Shown: one piece after another, positions 1 to 10,146 of the stretch
Layout: every line of letters starts with the position of its first letter
Position numbering within the stretch: the stretch's first letter is position 1
NCBI GenBank assembly: GCA_964569085.1
Contig: CAZMTA010000002.1
Coordinates: forward strand, 1 to 64,000
Source of the DNA: JAJCZZ01 sp964569085
GTDB taxonomy: Bacteria; Gemmatimonadota; Gemmatimonadetes; Longimicrobiales; Gaopeijiaceae
Length of the DNA: 64,000 bases
Direction: 5' to 3'
Made by a program: the position numbers and the translations under genes
The notes under the pieces: model-generated
Databases searched by the model: none
What the model was told of the DNA's origin: nothing
Seen by the model: only the letters and a program-made list of their open reading frames with translations

Positions 1-1979
<1,979 letters not shown>

Positions 1980-2050
1980 GCCCGGCCGAAAGGCGGACCC
2001 GCCGGTAGGGGATCTCCCCACCCGGCGGCATGGCGCATCCCCACCCCCGC

Positions 2051-2099
2051 GGCCCCCGTCCTCCCGACATCCGGAGGGCGGGGGCCCTCGTACGTTTTT
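2051..2099 (+). terminator. Rho-independent terminator after icd
   Basis: A 14-bp stem (2051-2064 with 2073-2086, one G-T wobble) with an 8-base loop is followed after 8 bases by five T residues (2095-2099). It sits between icd and the rnf operon and probably ends icd transcription. Confidence 0.6.
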
Positions 2100-2141
2100 C
2101 ATGGGCCATCGGTCTCCCTCCGGGGGGGGCCGGTACGAGAG

Positions 2142-2162
2142 CCCTCCGGCCCGGCCGGAGGG
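2142..2162 (+). promoter_or_regulatory. RBS-sequestering hairpin before rnfC
   Basis: CCCTCCGGC at 2142 pairs perfectly with GCCGGAGGG ending at 2162, and the right arm is the Shine-Dalgarno sequence (GGAGGG, 5 bases before the ATG at 2168). As RNA the ribosome site would be folded away, which suggests translational control of the whole coupled rnf operon. The regulatory role is inference; the palindrome is seen directly. Confidence 0.4.
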
Positions 2163-2167
2163 TGGCG

Positions 2168-3571
2168 ATGGAGACAAGGACGCGCAGCGTGTTCGAGCTG
2201 TTCGGCGGGACCTTCCGGCACGGAGTGCACCCCCCCGACTCCAAGGGGCTGACGGAGCACGTCCCCGTGCGTCGCCTTCCCTTCCCGCGCCGCCTGGCGC
2301 TCCCCCTCCGGCAGCACGCCGGCAAGCCCGCGCGGCTCCTGGTCGAGAAGGGGCAGCGCGTGGAGCGGGGCGACGTCCTGGCCGAGGCCGACGGCTTCGT
2401 CTCCGTCCCCATCCACGCCTCGGCCGCCGGCACCGTGGCCGACGTGACGTGGTGGCCCCACCCCGACGGCTCCATGGCGGAGACCGTCCTCCTGGACGTG
2501 GACCCCCACTCCCCCCAGGTGCCCCGCCCCCGGATCATCCCCGACTGGGAAGGGCTGAGCCCCGAGGAGGTCCGCTCGGCGGTGCAGCGCGCCGGGGTGG
2601 TGGGGCTCGGGGGCGCGGCCTTCCCCACCCACGTGAAGCTGGCTCCCCCCCCGGAGCACCCCATCGAGTGGCTGCTGGTGAACGGCGCCGAGTGCGAGCC
2701 GTACCTCACCACGGACCACCGGACCATGGTGGAGTACCCGAACCGGGTCTGGTTCGGCGTGCGCATCATGATGCAGTGCCTGGGGGTGGAGCGGGCCGTG
2801 GTGGGGGTGGAGAAGAACAAGCCCGACGCCATCGAGATGCTCGAGCGCACCCTGCCCGACGACCTGGACGTGAGCGTCCGGCCCCTGGTGGTGAAGTATC
2901 CCCAGGGCGCCGAGAAGATGCTGATCCACGTGGTCACGGGCCGGGAGGTGCCCTCGGGCAAGCTCCCCATGCACGTGGGCGCGGTGGTGCAGAACGTGGG
3001 CTCCATCGCCACCATCGCGGAGGTCTTCGAGACCGGCCTCCCCCTGATCGAGCGGATCGTGACGGTCACCGGCGAGGGCGTCGTGACCCCCCGCAACCTG
3101 GTCGTGCCCGTGGGCACCATGCTCGGGGACGTCCTGGAGTTCTGCGGCGGGCTCACCGAGGACGCGGCCGAGATCGTCTTCGGCGGGCCCATGATGGGCT
3201 CGTCCCAGCCGGACCTGCGGACGCCCCTCATCAAGGGGACCACCGGCGTCGTGGTGCTCACCCGGGACCAGGTGAAGCCCCGACGGACCCATCCGTGCAT
3301 CCGCTGCGGGCACTGCCTGGAGGCGTGCCCGGTCTTCCTGAACCCGCAGCGCCTGGGGGTCCTGGCCCAGGCCGGCCGCTACGAGGAGATGCTGGAGCAC
3401 GACCTGAACGACTGCATGCTGTGCGGCTCGTGCTCGTACGTCTGCCCGTCCAACATCCCCCTGTCCCAGATGTTCGCGCTCAGCCGGAACCACCTCCGGA
3501 AGGCGCCCCCGCCGCCGAAGCCCGAGGAAGGGGACGAGGCCGCCGGGGGCGACGAGGAGAAGGTGGCGTGA
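2168..3571 (+). CDS. rnfC: RnfC, soluble NADH/ferredoxin-side subunit of Rnf electron-transport complex
   Basis: Peripheral subunit of the ion-pumping Rnf complex, carrying two [4Fe-4S] clusters and the NADH/FMN site. 467 residues. A barrel-sandwich segment (about 50-90) precedes the nucleotide-binding motif GVVGLGGAAFPTHVKL (about 143-158). Two ferredoxin motifs lie near the C-terminus: CIRCGHCLEACP (Cys 377, 380, 383, 387) and CMLCGSCSYVCP (Cys 416, 419, 422, 426). These clusters separate RnfC from NqrA of Na+-NQR. Start chosen at METRTRSVF because GGAGGG lies 5 bases upstream and family similarity begins there; an in-frame ATG at 2030 would put the start inside the terminator. The last bases overlap rnfD. 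Confidence 0.93.
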   Translation: METRTRSVFELFGGTFRHGVHPPDSKGLTEHVPVRRLPFPRRLALPLRQHAGKPARLLVEKGQRVERGDVLAEADGFVSVPIHASAAGTVADVTWWPHPDGSMAETVLLDVDPHSPQVPRPRIIPDWEGLSPEEVRSAVQRAGVVGLGGAAFPTHVKLAPPPEHPIEWLLVNGAECEPYLTTDHRTMVEYPNRVWFGVRIMMQCLGVERAVVGVEKNKPDAIEMLERTLPDDLDVSVRPLVVKYPQGAEKMLIHVVTGREVPSGKLPMHVGAVVQNVGSIATIAEVFETGLPLIERIVTVTGEGVVTPRNLVVPVGTMLGDVLEFCGGLTEDAAEIVFGGPMMGSSQPDLRTPLIKGTTGVVVLTRDQVKPRRTHPCIRCGHCLEACPVFLNPQRLGVLAQAGRYEEMLEHDLNDCMLCGSCSYVCPSNIPLSQMFALSRNHLRKAPPPPKPEEGDEAAGGDEEKVA

Positions 3572-4605
3572 GCGCGGGGCGCGGGGTGGGCGGCGGACGG
3601 GCCCTGGAGCTCCAGGCCTCCCCCCACATCAAGGGCCCCGACTCCACCCCGCGCATCATGTGGACCGTGGTGGGCAGCCTGGTGCCGGTGGTGGCGGTCT
3701 CGGTCTGGTACTTCGGTCCCGGAGCGCTCCTCGTCCTCGCCGCGGCGACGGCGGGCTGCCTCCTCACCGAGCGGCTCCTCGGGAAGGCCGGCGCGGTGGG
3801 CGACGGCTCCGCGGTCATCACCGGCCTCCTCCTGGGGCTCGTCCTCCCGGCGGGGATCCCCCTCTGGATGGCCTTCCTGGGCGGCGCCTTCGGCATCGGC
3901 TTCGGGAAGCTCCTCTTCGGCGGGCTCGGGCAGAACGTCTTCAACCCGGCGCTCCTGGGCCGGGCCTTCCTCCAGGCCGCCTTCCCCGAGGCGCTCACGA
4001 CCTGGCCGGCGGTGGGGACCGGCGGATCGTGGTGGGCGCTCCGCGGCGACCTCTTCGCCCTCCCCCTCATGCAACCCGACCCGGTGGCCACCGTGACCGG
4101 CGCCACTCCCCTGGGCCTCGTGAAGTTCGAAGGCGTGGTCACCGGGCTGGGCCCCCTCCTGACCGGAAGCACCGGGGGCTCGCTGGGCGAGACCGCCGCG
4201 GTGGTCATCCTGGTCTGCGGGGCCTTCCTGGCCCTCAAGGGCTACCTGGACTGGCGCATCCCGGCCTCCATCTTCGCCACCGTCTTCCTCCTCTCCGAGG
4301 CGATCCACGCCCTGGCGCCCGACGCCTTCCCCGGCGGGCTCTTCATGCTCTTCAGCGGGGGGCTCGTGCTGGGGGCGGTCTACATGGCCACCGACATGGT
4401 CACCTCGCCCACCACGGCCCGCGGGGCGTGGATCTACGGAGCGGGGATCGGGGCGCTGGTGGTCCTGATCCGCTACTGGGGCGGCCTGCCCGAAGGCGTC
4501 ATGTACGCCATCCTCTTCATGAACGCCCTGGTCCCCTTCATCGAGCGGGCCACCCAGCCCAGGGTCTTCGGGACCGGGCGGGCGGCGGAGGTGATGGAGG
4601 CGTGA
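3568..4605 (+). CDS. rnfD: RnfD, membrane subunit with covalent FMN
   Basis: Integral membrane subunit (345 residues, about nine hydrophobic segments) that takes part in ion translocation. The TGATPL motif (about 177-182) is the flavinylation site; Thr180 should receive FMN through a phosphoester bond made by the ApbE encoded downstream. Also typical are GQNVFNPALLGRAFLQ and the late segment YMATDMVTSPTT. GTG start overlaps the rnfC stop by four bases with GGAGAAGG upstream, so translation is coupled. Confidence 0.93.
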   Translation: MSAGRGVGGGRALELQASPHIKGPDSTPRIMWTVVGSLVPVVAVSVWYFGPGALLVLAAATAGCLLTERLLGKAGAVGDGSAVITGLLLGLVLPAGIPLWMAFLGGAFGIGFGKLLFGGLGQNVFNPALLGRAFLQAAFPEALTTWPAVGTGGSWWALRGDLFALPLMQPDPVATVTGATPLGLVKFEGVVTGLGPLLTGSTGGSLGETAAVVILVCGAFLALKGYLDWRIPASIFATVFLLSEAIHALAPDAFPGGLFMLFSGGLVLGAVYMATDMVTSPTTARGAWIYGAGIGALVVLIRYWGGLPEGVMYAILFMNALVPFIERATQPRVFGTGRAAEVMEA

Positions 4606-5288
4606 GCGAGCGCACCCTGCCCGTCCTGGGCCCCGAGGGCGGCTCGCCCGCCGCGCCGAAGGAGGTGGACGTCTCCGCCCTCCGTCTGGTGGGGACGCTG
4701 GCCGTGGCCGGCGCCCTGGCCGGGCTGGCCATCGTCCTGGTCTTCCAGTGGGCCCAGCCGCGCATCGAGGCGTACCAGGCCCTCGTGCTGGAGCAGGCCA
4801 TCGGCGAGGTCCTGGGCGGCCCCGAACGCTACGAGACCCTCTTCGTCGAGGACGGCGGGCTCACCGCCGCCCCCGCCGCCGACACCACGGGGATGGACCG
4901 GGTCTACGTGGGCTACGACGCCTCGGACCGGCCGGTGGGCATCGCCGTGGTCGGCGCCAAGCCCGGCTTCCAGGACGTCATCCGGCTCATCTTCGGCTAC
5001 GACCCCGGGAGCGGGGAGGTGCTGGGCATGAAGGTGCTGGAGAGCAAGGAGACCCCCGGCCTCGGCGACAAGATCGAGAAGGACTCGGCGTTCGTGGCCG
5101 AGTTCCGCGGGGTCGCGACGCCCCTGGACGGGGTGAAGTCCGGCAACGCCACCGGCGCCGAGGACGAGGTGGTGATGATCACCGGCGCCACCATCTCCTC
5201 GGAGGCCATCGTGGAGATCGTGAACGCCCGGGTGGCGGAGCTCGAGGGCGCGCTGGGCGCGTTCTGGAGCGCGGGAGGAGCCCCGTGA
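4602..5288 (+). CDS. rnfG: RnfG, periplasmic FMN-binding subunit
   Basis: 228 residues: one N-terminal membrane helix (about 28-48) and a periplasmic FMN-binding domain. ESKETPGLGDKIEK (about 147-160) and ITGATISS (193-200) are the family signatures; Thr197 is the expected covalent FMN site. It relays electrons between RnfD and other flavin or Fe-S centres. GTG start in a four-base overlap with rnfD. Confidence 0.92.
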   Translation: MSERTLPVLGPEGGSPAAPKEVDVSALRLVGTLAVAGALAGLAIVLVFQWAQPRIEAYQALVLEQAIGEVLGGPERYETLFVEDGGLTAAPAADTTGMDRVYVGYDASDRPVGIAVVGAKPGFQDVIRLIFGYDPGSGEVLGMKVLESKETPGLGDKIEKDSAFVAEFRGVATPLDGVKSGNATGAEDEVVMITGATISSEAIVEIVNARVAELEGALGAFWSAGGAP

Positions 5289-5965
5289 GCCCGCGCGCCA
5301 AGTCCCCCGGCGAGGTCTTCACCCGGGGCGTCTGGCGGGAGAATCCCGTCCTCGTCCAGCTCCTGGGGCTCTGCCCGGCGCTGGCCGTGACGAACACCGT
5401 GGCCAACTCCATCGCCATGGCGGCCGCCACCTTCTTCGTCCTGGTGGGCTCGAGCCTCCTGGTCTCCACCTTCAAGTCGTGGATCCCCAGGGAGGTGCGC
5501 ATCAGCGCCTACATCCTGGTGATCGCGACCTTCGTCACCATCGCCGACCTGGTGCTGGCCGCCGTGGTGCCGGAGATCCACAAGGCGCTGGGCGCCTTCA
5601 TCGCGCTCATCGTGGTGAACTGCATGATCCTGGGGCGGCAGGAGGCCTTCGCCTCCAAGCAGCCCGTGGGACGCGCGCTCCTCGACGCCGTGGGGACCGG
5701 GGTGGGCTTCGCCATCGCGCTCCTCATGATGGGCGGCTTCCGGGAGATCCTCGGCAACGGGTCCTTCCTGGGCTTCCCTCTCTTCGGGGCCGACTTCCAG
5801 CCCTGGATCGTCATGATCCTGCCCGCCGGGGGCTTCTTCACGCTGGGCTTCATCCTCCTGGGCTTCGGCTGGTGGGAGGAGCGGAAGAAGGAGCCCGTGC
5901 GTCCGCGGCGCTGGATGCACCAGGTCACGGCCGAGGTGGGGGCCGAGGTGGGAGGAGGCGACTGA
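5285..5965 (+). CDS. rnfE: RnfE, membrane subunit
   Basis: Six-helix membrane protein of 226 residues, homologous to RnfA and NqrD. The pseudo-symmetric RnfA/RnfE pair holds a [2Fe-2S] cluster inside the membrane; the ligand cysteines are seen here as Cys30 (GLCPALAVT) and Cys113 (NCMILGRQE). GTG start overlaps rnfG by four bases. Confidence 0.92.
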   Translation: MSPRAKSPGEVFTRGVWRENPVLVQLLGLCPALAVTNTVANSIAMAAATFFVLVGSSLLVSTFKSWIPREVRISAYILVIATFVTIADLVLAAVVPEIHKALGAFIALIVVNCMILGRQEAFASKQPVGRALLDAVGTGVGFAIALLMMGGFREILGNGSFLGFPLFGADFQPWIVMILPAGGFFTLGFILLGFGWWEERKKEPVRPRRWMHQVTAEVGAEVGGGD

Positions 5966-6540
5966 TGGGCGAGCTCCTGCTGATCCTGATCTCGGCCATG
6001 CTGGTGAACAACTTCACCCTGGTCCTCTTCCTGGGGCTCTGCCCCTTCATGGGGGTCAGCGGGAAGGTGTCCACGGCGGTGCGCATGGGGATGGCCAACA
6101 TCTTCGTGCTCACCATCACGAGCCTGACCGCGTCCTTCCTGAACGCCTACGTCCTCACGTACGCGCCGTACCTGCGCCTCATCGCCTTCATCGTGGTCAT
6201 CGCCTCCCTGGTGCAGATCACGGAGATGGCCATCAAGAAGCTCTCCCCCGCGCTCTTCCGGGAGCTGGGGATCTTCCTGCCGCTCATCACCACCAACTGC
6301 GCCATCCTGGGGCTGGCCATCTTCCAGACCAACCGGGGCTACGGCTTCGTCGAGGGGCTGTTCTTCGCCGTGGGCGCCGGGCTCGGCCTGACGCTGGCGC
6401 TGGTCCTCATGGCCTCCATCCGCGAGGAGACGGAGCTGGCCGACGTGCCGGCGCTGGCCCGGGGGATGGGGCTCGTGCTCATCCTGGCGGGGAGCCTGTC
6501 GCTGGCCTTCATGGGCTTCGCGGGGCTGTTCGCGTCATGA
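5965..6540 (+). CDS. rnfA: RnfA, membrane subunit
   Basis: 191 residues, the usual RnfA length, six hydrophobic helices. Cys26 (GLCPFMG) and Cys112 (NCAILGLA) are the counterparts of the RnfE cysteines and complete the intramembrane [2Fe-2S] site. Its ATG overlaps the rnfE stop by one base. In clostridial-type operons rnfB follows here; instead a 63-residue Cys-tail peptide begins in a four-base overlap. Confidence 0.93.
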   Translation: MGELLLILISAMLVNNFTLVLFLGLCPFMGVSGKVSTAVRMGMANIFVLTITSLTASFLNAYVLTYAPYLRLIAFIVVIASLVQITEMAIKKLSPALFRELGIFLPLITTNCAILGLAIFQTNRGYGFVEGLFFAVGAGLGLTLALVLMASIREETELADVPALARGMGLVLILAGSLSLAFMGFAGLFAS

Positions 6541-6728
6541 GCGCCGCGGCCGTGGCGATGGCGGGGCTGGCGCTCCTCTTCGTGGCCTTCGGGGTCCTGG
6601 CGCCCGCCGACGGGCGCGAGGGCGGCGGGGGGTGCGGGGGCGGCGGGGACTGCGGGAGCTGCACGGGCGGCGGGACGTGTGCCGCCGGAACCACATCCGA
6701 ACCAACGACCGAAGGGGGCGCTCCATGA
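6537..6728 (+). CDS. NqrM-like small membrane protein (putative Fe delivery for Rnf [2Fe-2S])
   Basis: 63 residues: one hydrophobic helix (about 4-22) then a Gly-rich tail with four cysteines (33, 39, 42, 48; CGGGGDCGSCTGGGTC). NqrM (DUF539) of Na+-NQR operons is also a one-helix peptide with a Cys tail, is needed to build the NqrD/NqrE iron site, and lies beside apbE. The same position, topology and neighbour here suggest the same job for the RnfA/RnfE cluster. Identity is inferred from architecture; the residues themselves are low-complexity. ATGA overlaps on both sides put it firmly in the operon. Confidence 0.6.
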   Translation: MSAAAVAMAGLALLFVAFGVLAPADGREGGGGCGGGGDCGSCTGGGTCAAGTTSEPTTEGGAP

Positions 6729-7669
6729 GCGGCCGACACCCGGATCGCCGGGACTTCCTGACCCTGGGCGTGGGGGCGCTGGCCGTGGCCGCGCTCCCGG
6801 GCGCCCTCCGCCGCGCGCCCGTTCTCGTGCGCCGCCGGATCCCCGTCATGGGGACGGTGGCCGAGATCGCGGTGCGCCACCCCGACGAGCCGTGGGCCCA
6901 GCGCTCCATCGACCTGGCCCTGGAGGAGCTGCGCCGGGTGGACCGCACCATGTCCCGCTTCCGCGCCGACTCGGACGTGGGACGGCTGAACGCCGCCCGG
7001 GGGGGCGTGGTGGCCGTCTCCGACGACACCGCCGAGGTGCTCGAGGCCGCGCTGGCGTGGCACGACGCCTCCGAAGGCCGCTTCGACCCGTGCCTGGGGG
7101 CGTGGACGCGGGGCGGGGCGGGGGCGGACGCGAGGGTCGGCGCGGAGGAGGCCGATCCGGACCTTCCTTCGCCCGCCCGCTTCCTGGAGGTGGACCGGCA
7201 CGGGACCGTCCCCCGGGTGCGGCTCCACCGACCCGACCTCGCCGTGGACCTGGGCGCCATCGCCAAGGGACACGCCGTGGACCTGGCCGCCCGGATCCTG
7301 CGCGAGCGGGGCCTCTTCCACGCGCTCGTGAACGCCGGGGGGGACCTGGTGGCCATGGGCGTGGACGGCGAGGGCGAGCCGTGGCGCGTGGGCGTCCGGG
7401 ATCCCCGCGACCCCGACGGCGTGGTGGCGGTGCTCCCGGTGTCGGACCGCGCCCTGGCCACGTCCGGGACCTACCTCCAGGGCCCGCACCTCCTCGATCC
7501 CCGCACCGGCGCCCCGCTCCGCGCCGCCCTCCGGAGCCTCACCGTGGACGCGTCGAGCTGCCGGGACGCCGACGCCGCCGCCACCGCCGTCTTCGCCGTC
7601 GAGCCCGCCCGCCGGGAGGCCCTCCTGGCCGCCGGGGCCGCCGACGCACGCATCGCACACCTGCTCTGA
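6725..7669 (+). CDS. apbE: FAD:protein FMN transferase (ApbE)
   Basis: Periplasmic enzyme that cleaves FAD and transfers FMN to Thr in target proteins; the obvious targets are RnfD and RnfG just upstream. 314 residues with a Tat-like N-terminus (RRDFLTLGVGALAVA). Family motifs: VDLGAIAKGHAVDLA, ALVNAGGDLVAMG and TSGTYLQGPHLLDPRTGAPL. Starts at ATG 6725 with AAGGGGG upstream, four-base overlap with the preceding peptide. Confidence 0.9.
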   Translation: MSGRHPDRRDFLTLGVGALAVAALPGALRRAPVLVRRRIPVMGTVAEIAVRHPDEPWAQRSIDLALEELRRVDRTMSRFRADSDVGRLNAARGGVVAVSDDTAEVLEAALAWHDASEGRFDPCLGAWTRGGAGADARVGAEEADPDLPSPARFLEVDRHGTVPRVRLHRPDLAVDLGAIAKGHAVDLAARILRERGLFHALVNAGGDLVAMGVDGEGEPWRVGVRDPRDPDGVVAVLPVSDRALATSGTYLQGPHLLDPRTGAPLRAALRSLTVDASSCRDADAAATAVFAVEPARREALLAAGAADARIAHLL

Positions 7670-7680
7670 GGGAGGACTCC

Positions 7681-7905
7681 ATGAAGATCCACTTCGCGTA
7701 CTGCGCCACCCACGACCGGCCCGTCCGCATCATGGCCAAGGAGACGGCGCCCAACTTCCCCAGCCCCGAGGGCGCCGACCCCTCGGATCTGGTCTGCCTC
7801 GAGCACGGCGAGACGTGCACCGGAGGGATGTGCCCCATCTTCGACGTCCCCTCCGACGAGATGCGCGCCCGGCTTCGGGAATACGAAACGGAGATGGGAG
7901 GATGA
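7681..7905 (+). CDS. Small Cys-rich protein (paralogue of next gene's N-terminal half)
   Basis: 74 residues with Cys8, Cys39, Cys46 and Cys51 in the pattern YC-x2-H ... VCLEHGETCTGGMCP. The same pattern recurs in the next gene, so the two are tandem paralogues, probably metal-binding. Good GGAGG 5 bases before the ATG and only 11 bases after apbE, so it probably belongs to the rnf transcript. No family recognised and no signal peptide; function unknown. Confidence 0.72.
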   Translation: MKIHFAYCATHDRPVRIMAKETAPNFPSPEGADPSDLVCLEHGETCTGGMCPIFDVPSDEMRARLREYETEMGG

Positions 7906-7909
7906 GCCC

Positions 7910-8293
7910 ATGAAGACCGAGACCGCCTACTGCTCCGGCTGCGGCCACAAGGTCCGGCTGGTGTTCACCGACCCGCCCCCCCGGGACGGCCACGCCAACC
8001 TCCGGGACGAGGCCAGCATCGTGTGCCTCGACTACGAGGCCGCGGCCTGCCCCGGCGGGAAGTGCCCCACCACCGGGAAGTCGGGGATCGTCATGGGGGT
8101 GCGGCTGGCCAAGAGCCACCTGAACGACGACGCCTTCCGCGTCGTCCACGCCCCCTGCGAGGGGTGCGGGCAGGTGGCGGACCTGGAGGTCCTGGACGAC
8201 AGCTACGCCCTCTGCCCCCTCTGCGAGACGACCAACCGGTACGTGACGCTGGATCTGGGCGACGGCGAGGTGATCGCGCTCACGAGCCGCTAG
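7910..8293 (+). CDS. Cys-rich zinc-ribbon protein
   Basis: 127 residues. The N-terminal half repeats the preceding gene's motif (YCSGCG ... VCLDYEAAACPGGKCP; Cys8, 11, 39, 47, 52). The C-terminal half adds a zinc ribbon (CEGCG at 83-87 and CPLCETTNRY at 102-111). Soluble, no signal. Four bases after its sister gene, last in the rnf/apbE run. A role in handling metal for the complex is possible but only suggested by position. Confidence 0.72.
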   Translation: MKTETAYCSGCGHKVRLVFTDPPPRDGHANLRDEASIVCLDYEAAACPGGKCPTTGKSGIVMGVRLAKSHLNDDAFRVVHAPCEGCGQVADLEVLDDSYALCPLCETTNRYVTLDLGDGEVIALTSR

Positions 8294-8354
8294 GGACGGG
8301 CCTGCGAGGGCGGGCGGGCCTCCGGTTCTGGGGGCTCGCCTCTCCGTCCGGTCG

Positions 8355-8373
8355 GGCGGACCCAGGGTCCGCC
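8355..8373. terminator. Palindrome between convergent genes
   Basis: A perfect 9-bp inverted repeat (GGCGGACCC / GGGTCCGCC) with one central base sits between the 3' ends of the rnf-linked run and the minus-strand lipoprotein gene. It has no T run, so it is a weak terminator candidate for both directions. Confidence 0.35.
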
Positions 8374-8461
8374 GGCTCCGGCACCCCCGGCCGGCCCCGG
8401 GGGCAGGGGGCGACGTGTCCTCCCGTCCCCCCGCGCCGGAGCCGGCGTGGCCCCCGCCGTC

Positions 8462-9949
8462 CTACCCGATGACCTCGATGGTCGCGATGAGCGACCGGGT
8501 CACGGCCTGGATCAGCGCGTTGCGGTGCTCGTCCAGGAGCTCCTGGGCCCGGCGGTCCGAGGCGTCGAAGTCGGTGAGGTTCGGGTCCACCCGGGGCTCG
8601 CTCACGGTGTAGGCGTACTCGAAGTCCTCGGTGAACTCCGGGGGCCGGGCGGCGGCGTGGGCGGCCAACTCCTCGCGGAGGTCCCGGAAGCGCCGCTCGA
8701 GCTGGGCCACGTCGTCCCGGGTCTTCTGCTCCCACTGCAGGAGCGCCTGGTCGCTCTCGAAGGCCTGGGGCACCTGGGCCTGCTGGTAGAGGCTCTCCAG
8801 GGTGGCCCGGGTGCGCAGGGCGTCGTCCCGGAGCCGGTCGCCCCGGAGGTTGTAGTCGCGGATGGCCTGGGTCACCGCCTCGGCGTTGGCCACCCGGCGC
8901 TCCACGTCCATGGTGATCGTGAGCGGCTCGGCGTCGGCCGAGGTGAGGGTGTGGTTCCCCAGCCACACGATGCTCCCGGTCCGCACCGACATGAGCTTGG
9001 CGTTGAACTCCGCGCGGTACCACCGGGCGGGCACGGAGGGGGGGAGCTGGCCCGCGGCCCGCCCGATCTGGAGGCCGGGATGCCGGCGCAGGAAGGCCTG
9101 CGTCTCGGGGAAGCGGTCGATGACGAACTCGCGGTCGAAGGAGGGCTCGACCTGGACCAGCGAGATCTGGAGGAGGTAGTCGGACTGCTCGTTCCCGCTC
9201 TGGGCGGCGCGGATGACCTCGGCGATGTCCACCATCTCGTCCTCGGTCCGGCGCTCTCCCGGCGACGTGCGGTCCGCCCGGCGCTCGGCCTCGGACACCT
9301 GCTCCTGGAACTCCTCGCGGGTGATCTCCCCGTCCTCGAGCTGCTCCTCCAGATCCTCGATGGCGGCCTCGAGGCCGCGGGCCTCGAAGAGGTCGCACCA
9401 GCTCCAGAAGCAGCGGCGGCGGTCCTCGGCCTGGTCCCGGAGGTCACGCAGCGTGGCCTCGAAGCGCGCCCGGTCCAGGACGTCGAAGCCCCGGCGGATC
9501 AGCGCGGCCTCGATCTGCTGCTCGGCCTCGTTGTAGTAGCCGTCGGTCTGGAAGCTCTCCAGGGCGGCGGCCGAGACGTTCTCCGGCGCGACGCTGCTCT
9601 GGGGCACGTACCCCTGGGCCCGGAGGTCCGCCGCCTGGCGGGCGGCGCGGGTGGCCTCCAGCGGCACGGAGATGACCACGGTGGGCCGGCCGCCGTCCGC
9701 GCGGGCCTCGGCGCCGGGGCTGTTCACGAAGGCCTCTCCGTCCGGCATGCCGGTCCCGGGCTCGAGGCGGAGCACGAGCTGATCGCGCACCGCCTGCGGG
9801 ATCTCCCGCATGGCCAGCGGCTGGAACTCGGGGACCTGGTCGAGCTGGGGGACGCTCTGGAAGAGGGGCGCCGACGTGGGCTTGCCGCAGCCGGCGGCCA
9901 CGAGGGCGAGGAGGGTGAGGGAGCCGAGCAGACGAGGCTTCCGGGGCAT
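8462..9949 (-). CDS. Lipoprotein, CsgG/LpoB-like fold suspected
   Basis: 495 residues with a clear lipobox (LLALVAAGC, Cys21). The stretch QIEAALIRRGFDVLDRARFE resembles the part of CsgG/LpoB-type lipoproteins in which a protein defines an element that 'becomes' the family's regulator domain; it is followed by CFWSWC, a charged coiled coil rich in E/R, and a C-terminal domain. No motif gives an enzymatic role. Probably anchored to the outer membrane facing the periplasm. Transcribed alone; a plausible promoter lies at 10022-10051. The fold assignment is tentative. Confidence 0.75.
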   Translation of the reverse strand: MPRKPRLLGSLTLLALVAAGCGKPTSAPLFQSVPQLDQVPEFQPLAMREIPQAVRDQLVLRLEPGTGMPDGEAFVNSPGAEARADGGRPTVVISVPLEATRAARQAADLRAQGYVPQSSVAPENVSAAALESFQTDGYYNEAEQQIEAALIRRGFDVLDRARFEATLRDLRDQAEDRRRCFWSWCDLFEARGLEAAIEDLEEQLEDGEITREEFQEQVSEAERRADRTSPGERRTEDEMVDIAEVIRAAQSGNEQSDYLLQISLVQVEPSFDREFVIDRFPETQAFLRRHPGLQIGRAAGQLPPSVPARWYRAEFNAKLMSVRTGSIVWLGNHTLTSADAEPLTITMDVERRVANAEAVTQAIRDYNLRGDRLRDDALRTRATLESLYQQAQVPQAFESDQALLQWEQKTRDDVAQLERRFRDLREELAAHAAARPPEFTEDFEYAYTVSEPRVDPNLTDFDASDRRAQELLDEHRNALIQAVTRSLIATIEVIG

Positions 9950-10021
9950 GGGGGGACTCCTTGGCCGGAACGGGGGGTTCGGCCCGCGCGGGCGGGCGCC
10001 CGGAGCCGATTTTCGGCGACA

Positions 10022-10051
10022 TAGATACCGACCGCGCGCCGGGTGCGGCAA
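10022..10051 (-). promoter_or_regulatory. Sigma-70 type promoter for the lipoprotein gene
   Basis: On the minus strand TTGCCG (10051-10046) and TATCTA (10027-10022) are 18 bases apart, about 70 bases before the ATG at 9949. The AT-rich -10 box stands out in very GC-rich surroundings. Confidence 0.5.
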
Positions 10052-10146
10052 GGATCGTCCCGGAACGGCCTCGCCGTCCCTCGACGGGATCGGGAACGAC
10101 GGGTCGCCCTCCCGGGGGGCGAGCCCGTCGGCCCTGCGGCGTTCCT

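Noticed and set aside
2030..2167. Longer RnfC start at ATG 2030
   Set aside because: The added 46 residues run through the terminator hairpin and resemble no RnfC; ATG 2168 has the better RBS.
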